Positions 7,169 through 8,814 of a DNA stretch of 8,814 nucleotides are shown piece by piece (the first letter of the stretch is position 1; each line of letters begins with the position of its first letter). The stretch comes from Terriglobia bacterium (GTDB lineage: Bacteria; Acidobacteriota; Terriglobia; UBA7540): positions 1 through 8,814 of the forward strand of contig JASHTR010000527.1 in NCBI GenBank assembly GCA_030040455.1. Direction: 5' to 3'. The notes under the pieces were generated by a model that had not been told where the DNA came from, made no database searches, and saw nothing but the letters and a program-made list of their open reading frames with translations. A program made the position numbers and the translations under genes.

Positions 7169-7265
7169 GAGGATTACCAATGATAGTCACAACAAGCGCT
7201 GTAGCGGTGTCCTGTGGCCGCCGGTCTTTCGGCGAAAAAGGTCGTCACTATCATTGGTAATCCTC
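7169..7265. repeat. 97-bp element with perfect 19-bp terminal inverted repeats (MITE- or REP-like)
   Basis: GAGGATTACCAATGATAGT at 7169-7187 is repeated as its exact reverse complement at 7247-7265. The 59-bp interior holds two further small hairpins: GCGG/CCGC (7204-7207 with 7218-7221) and CGCCG/CGGCG (7219-7223 with 7230-7234), which overlap and so are alternative folds. No protein can be encoded in it. Size and architecture fit a miniature inverted-repeat element or a palindromic intergenic repeat. No target-site duplication is obvious beside it (left flank CCTAATT, right flank CGTAAGC). It lies about 50 nt upstream of the lipase maturation factor gene and directly abuts an integrase remnant. 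Confidence 0.7.
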
Positions 7266-7466
7266 CGTAAGCCTTCCGCCACGGGCCAGCCCGCGAAGAC
7301 GCTGTATAGTTCCTTGATTGCCGATCTTCTGAACGAAGCGAATCTGCGCGAAGGCACGCATGGCGTGCCGCGCTCGACCTATAGTTTCCGGCACACGGAT
7401 GCCACGCTCCGCTTGCAGGAAGACGTGGACGTGTATTTCCTCGCTGAGCAGATGGGAACTTCCGTC
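7266..7466 (+). pseudogene. Tyrosine recombinase (phage-type integrase) remnant
   Basis: One frame across 67 codons reads as the middle of an integrase catalytic domain: ATGQPAKTLYSSLIADLLNEAN, then a GVPRSTYSFRHTDATLRL block and VDVYFLAEQMGTSV. The block TYSFRHTDAT corresponds to box II (usual form YSLRHTYAT), carrying the second catalytic arginine, and LAEQMGTSV is the segment that normally precedes the I-E-x-H-Y-x-H region. The similarity begins directly after the 19-bp inverted repeat and stops at MGTSV; neither the N-terminal DNA-binding part nor the downstream region with the catalytic tyrosine is present. The open frame continues to 7679 but overlaps the minus-strand antitoxin and no longer resembles an integrase. 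It is a dead fragment marking past integration of a mobile element. Confidence 0.65.
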
Positions 7467-7506
7467 CACAACCGCGCCGCTGAGGTTCCCGGCATATTGC
7501 CTCGCG

Positions 7507-7800
7507 CTAGTGCGTGGCGGCCAACACGGAAATGCGCGGCACACGGATTTGTTTTTCGCGCTTGCGCGTTTGCGCAATGTCGTAAGACGACTGCATCCGC
7601 ATCAACGTGTCCATCTTCACTTCAAAGGCTTTCTCAATACGGAGCGCCATATCCCCGGAGAGATCGGCCTTGCCATTGAGCAGGCTGGACAATGTAGGCC
7701 GAGAGACGCGCAACGCTATCGCCGCCGCCGTGACCGTCAAGCCTGCGGCTTCGATAATCTCCGTCCGAATTAAATCCCCAGGATGAGGCGAATTTTTCAT
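7507..7800 (-). CDS. higA: HigA-family XRE antitoxin (no adjacent cognate toxin)
   Basis: The 97-residue protein has the HigA hallmarks: HPGDLIRTEIIEAAGLTVTAAA at 6-27, a helix-turn-helix centred on ALRVSRPTLSSLLNGKADLS (29-48), then MALRIEKAFEVKMDTLMRMQSSYDIAQTRKR. HigA proteins bind HigB mRNA interferases and repress their own operon. Here no HigB lies next to it on the same strand; instead a different toxin-antitoxin pair is transcribed divergently. I chose ATG 7800 because AGAGG at 7813-7809 sits 8 nt upstream; ATG 7806 would be only 2 nt from that site. A longer upstream frame extends into the toxin gene and is not credible. A TACAAT -10 box at 7829-7824 gives a leader of about 17 nt. 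The C-terminus looks complete, so it is an intact orphan antitoxin or regulator. Confidence 0.85.
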   Translation of the reverse strand: MKNSPHPGDLIRTEIIEAAGLTVTAAAIALRVSRPTLSSLLNGKADLSGDMALRIEKAFEVKMDTLMRMQSSYDIAQTRKREKQIRVPRISVLAATH

Positions 7801-7823
7801 GGGCATGGCCTCTAATTGACAGC

Positions 7824-7829
7824 ATTGTA
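7824..7829 (-). promoter_or_regulatory. -10 box of the divergent higA promoter
   Basis: On the minus strand TACAAT occupies 7829-7824 and overlaps the left half of the palindrome. No good -35 is visible at the proper distance (TAGGTC at 17 bp), so the promoter may be weak or activator-dependent. Transcription would begin near 7817, just before the AGAGG ribosome binding site. Confidence 0.45.
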
Positions 7830-7843
7830 ATCGTTCGATTACA
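7826..7843. promoter_or_regulatory. Palindromic operator between the divergent antitoxin and toxin-antitoxin genes
   Basis: TGTAATCGTTCGATTACA is a perfect 8-bp inverted repeat with a 2-bp centre. It lies in the 51-bp gap between the higA start and the toxin start and overlaps both -10 boxes. XRE-family antitoxin dimers typically bind such short palindromes. Either of the two flanking helix-turn-helix proteins could be the ligand. Confidence 0.75.
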
Positions 7844-7851
7844 CTTGACCT

Positions 7852-8145
7852 ATGTTCTCGATTCGTCCTTTGCCCGAATTTACCGCATGGCTCGATGGGT
7901 TGAAGGACGAGGCGGTACGCGGCGTGATCGTCGCCAGAATCAAACGATTGGAGCGCGGTTTGATGGGAGACGTTCAGCCGGTGGGTGAGGGCGTTTCGGA
8001 GTTGCGCATTCATGTGGGCGCGGGCTGGCGTCTGTACTTCACCCAACGCGAGACGCAGCTTATTGTGCTGCTCGTGGGCGGCTCGAAACGAACGCAGAAA
8101 AAGGACATCAAACGGGCCAAAGCACTGGCCGCATTACTGGACTGA
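7852..8145 (+). CDS. HigB/RelE-family toxin (addiction module killer protein, Gp49-like)
   Basis: The 97-residue protein follows the RelE-superfamily killer-protein pattern: FTAWLDGLKDEAVRGVIVARI (10-30), KRLERGLMGDVQPVGEGVSELRI (31-53), then GAGWRLYF (56-63) and the C-terminal LLVGGSKRTQKKDIKRAK block (73-90), where the usual form is L-x-G-G-D-K-x-x-Q-x-x-D-I-x-x-A. Family members cleave mRNA, usually at the ribosome, and are neutralised by the protein encoded next. The likely catalytic and RNA-binding residues are the conserved arginines and lysines of these blocks. The antitoxin begins 13 nt after the toxin stop, the toxin-first order typical of this family. No Shine-Dalgarno sequence precedes ATG 7852 (ACTTGACCT), and the predicted transcription start falls at the ATG. 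Length and motifs are complete, so it is probably active. Confidence 0.87.
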   Translation: MFSIRPLPEFTAWLDGLKDEAVRGVIVARIKRLERGLMGDVQPVGEGVSELRIHVGAGWRLYFTQRETQLIVLLVGGSKRTQKKDIKRAKALAALLD

Positions 8146-8158
8146 GCGGAGAAAAATC

Positions 8159-8488
8159 ATGAGCAAACGTATCAAGGTCGCCGACCTGCCTGAGTTCGAC
8201 GCAGCACACTATCTCGACAGTGAGACCGCCATCGCCGCTTATCTGACCGACATTCTGGAAGCCAACGATGCGGCTCTGTTGGCATCGGCGCTGGGGGACA
8301 TTGCCCGTGCTCGTGGCATGACGGAGATCGCCAAGAGAGCGGGGATCACGCGGGAAGCCCTATACAAAGCCCTGCGCCCCGATAGCGCCCCGCGATTCGA
8401 TACCGTGAGCCGCGTTTGCGCCGCGCTCGGTGTGCGACTGGTGGCTCAGCCCGTCCATCCTGCCTCCGATGGACCGGTCCCAGTGTAA
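8159..8488 (+). CDS. XRE-family antitoxin partner of the HigB/RelE-like toxin
   Basis: The 109-residue protein matches the antidote family paired with Gp49-like killer proteins. Residues 13-52 (FDAAHYLDSETAIAAYLTDI, a short acidic linker, then LASALGDIARA) are the toxin-wrapping helical part, and residues 53-94 are a helix-turn-helix with GMTEIAKRAGITREALYKAL followed by FDTVSRVCAALGVRL. It neutralises the toxin and, with it, represses the operon, presumably through the palindrome at 7826-7843. The start at 8159 is supported by GGAG at 8148-8151 with a 7-nt spacer; in-frame codons upstream overlap the toxin gene and have no such site. The strong ribosome binding site here, against none for the toxin, would keep antitoxin in excess. 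The tail after residue 97 (HPASDGPVPV) is probably unstructured. Confidence 0.88.
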   Translation: MSKRIKVADLPEFDAAHYLDSETAIAAYLTDILEANDAALLASALGDIARARGMTEIAKRAGITREALYKALRPDSAPRFDTVSRVCAALGVRLVAQPVHPASDGPVPV

Positions 8489-8560
8489 GCATCCGAAGGT
8501 ACGCTGCTAACGCAGCGGGAGAACTGGCGACACGTCGCCATTAAGTTCGTTCAGGATGCT
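8488..8560. repeat. Branched inverted-repeat structure (three-way junction) after the antitoxin gene
   Basis: An outer stem AGCATCC (8488-8494) pairs with GGATGCT (8554-8560), extended by GAA (8495-8497) with TTC (8550-8552) across one bulged base. Inside it are two perfect hairpins: CGCTGC-TAAC-GCAGCG at 8502-8517, and TGGCGAC/GTCGCCA at 8525-8540. The outer stem starts at the last base of the antitoxin stop codon. There is no T tract behind it, so it is a poor intrinsic terminator. It could protect the mRNA 3' end, be a small structured RNA, or be a DNA cruciform at a mobile element edge. Confidence 0.5.
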
Positions 8561-8604
8561 CATTGTTTATGTCAATATCGAAGGTGCTGCGAAAAATGCC
8601 TCGC

Positions 8605-8622
8605 TATACATCCGCGTATAAT
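8605..8622 (+). promoter_or_regulatory. Possible promoter (-10) of the transposase, overlapping a short inverted repeat
   Basis: TATAAT at 8617-8622 is a perfect -10 box about 54 nt upstream of the transposase ATG, but no recognisable -35 stands at the right distance (AAATGC). TATAC (8605-8609) and GTATA (8616-8620) form a 5-bp inverted repeat ending in the -10. The 8561-8675 stretch presumably includes the left end of the insertion sequence, whose terminal repeat cannot be defined because the right end is outside the window. Confidence 0.35.
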
Positions 8623-8675
8623 TAAAGGGACATTTACCGATCCTCTATGGCATACTTCTCGCAGGAGGAGTGGCC

Positions 8676-8814
8676 ATGGTTCCTCGCTTGCTGCGGTTGC
8701 ATCCTCAGACGTATCACCGATTGATCCGATTGAGCAAGGAGGCGGAGCGCGATGGGGTCTACCGCGTGGCGAAACGACTGCAAGCTGTCGTCCTGAATTC
8801 CGAAGGCCGAACGA
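8676..8814 (+). CDS. IS630-type transposase, N-terminal part (3' truncated by window)
   Basis: A strong AGGAGGAG (8663-8670) lies 5 nt before the ATG. The 46 visible residues begin MVPRLLRLHP and continue with a helix (YHRLIRLSKEAERDGVYRVAKRLQAVVL) leading into N-S-E-G-R, which is how the N-terminal helix-turn-helix domain of IS630-family transposases starts before the I-A-x-x-L-G recognition helices. This part binds the IS ends; the DDE/DED catalytic domain would follow outside the window. Helix-turn-helix proteins of other kinds begin similarly, so the family call is tentative. Its place at the end of a stretch with an integrase remnant and toxin-antitoxin genes fits a mobile element. Confidence 0.6.
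   Translation, partial: MVPRLLRLHPQTYHRLIRLSKEAERDGVYRVAKRLQAVVLNSEGRT

Larger units (their letters stand above)
7816..7845 (+). promoter_or_regulatory. Sigma-70-type promoter of the toxin-antitoxin pair
   Basis: A perfect -35 TTGACA (7816-7821) is followed after 18 bp by TACACT (7840-7845) as -10. The predicted start of transcription, about 7 nt downstream, falls on or next to the toxin ATG at 7852. The -10 overlaps the right half of the palindrome at 7826-7843, so a repressor bound there would block it. Confidence 0.6.

Noticed and set aside
7467..7679. Continuation of the integrase frame to 7679
   Set aside because: After the MGTSV motif the frame no longer resembles a recombinase and runs antisense to the antitoxin gene.
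7507..8046. Long version of the minus-strand HigA gene (179 codons)
   Set aside because: The extra 82 residues would overlap the toxin gene antisense and show no similarity to HigA; ATG 7800 has a well-placed ribosome binding site and the usual family length.
1..8814. CRISPR array, tRNA or rRNA genes
   Set aside because: No regularly spaced direct repeats and no tRNA cloverleaf or rRNA-like stretch were seen; the only strong repeats are the inverted repeats listed.

Overview
The window looks like a chromosomal segment of a GC-rich, Gram-negative-type soil or sediment bacterium. Acidobacteriota is the best guess. The hints are an N-terminal domain followed by TPRs in a secreted protein, a DipZ-like redoxin, a bacterial lipase-maturation-factor membrane protein, and dense accessory DNA. 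No rRNA or other phylogenetic marker is present, so the assignment is an inference from gene style.

Positions 1-3140 (+ strand) hold a tight run of four genes: the 3' end of a TPR protein, an exported six-TPR protein, a DipZ-like thioredoxin-fold protein without a membrane domain, and a Tat-signal sugar-phosphate isomerase/epimerase-like TIM barrel. Spacings are 32 nt, a 1-nt overlap, and 12 nt, so they probably form one operon. Its substrate is not evident.

Positions 3220-7117 (- strand, convergent with the first block) hold, in transcription order, a lipase maturation factor family membrane protein, a type III polyketide synthase with an intact Cys-His-Asn triad, and an FAD-dependent oxidoreductase of the geranylgeranyl-reductase/aromatic-hydroxylase type. 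The last two are separated by 1 nt and form a small lipid-polyketide cluster: the synthase would build an alkylpyrone or alkylresorcinol-type product and the flavoenzyme would oxidise or reduce it. A 102-nt leader before the synthase contains an 8-codon mini-ORF with a strong ribosome binding site, and a short hairpin.

Positions 7118-8814 are accessory DNA. A 97-bp element with perfect 19-bp inverted termini is followed by a remnant of a tyrosine recombinase. Next come a minus-strand HigA-type antitoxin and a divergent HigB/RelE-like toxin plus XRE antitoxin pair; the two sides share a 51-bp intergenic region with a perfect 8-2-8 palindrome lying over both promoters. After the pair there is a branched inverted-repeat structure, then the start of an IS630-type transposase that runs off the end. 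The toxin has no ribosome binding site and its predicted transcription start falls on the ATG, so it may be translated leaderless.

The best candidates for something unusual are the three-gene divergent antitoxin/toxin-antitoxin arrangement with one shared operator, the inverted-repeat element abutting the integrase remnant, and the polyketide pair lacking the methyltransferase often seen with it. All calls were made by reading the sequence; no database search was run.
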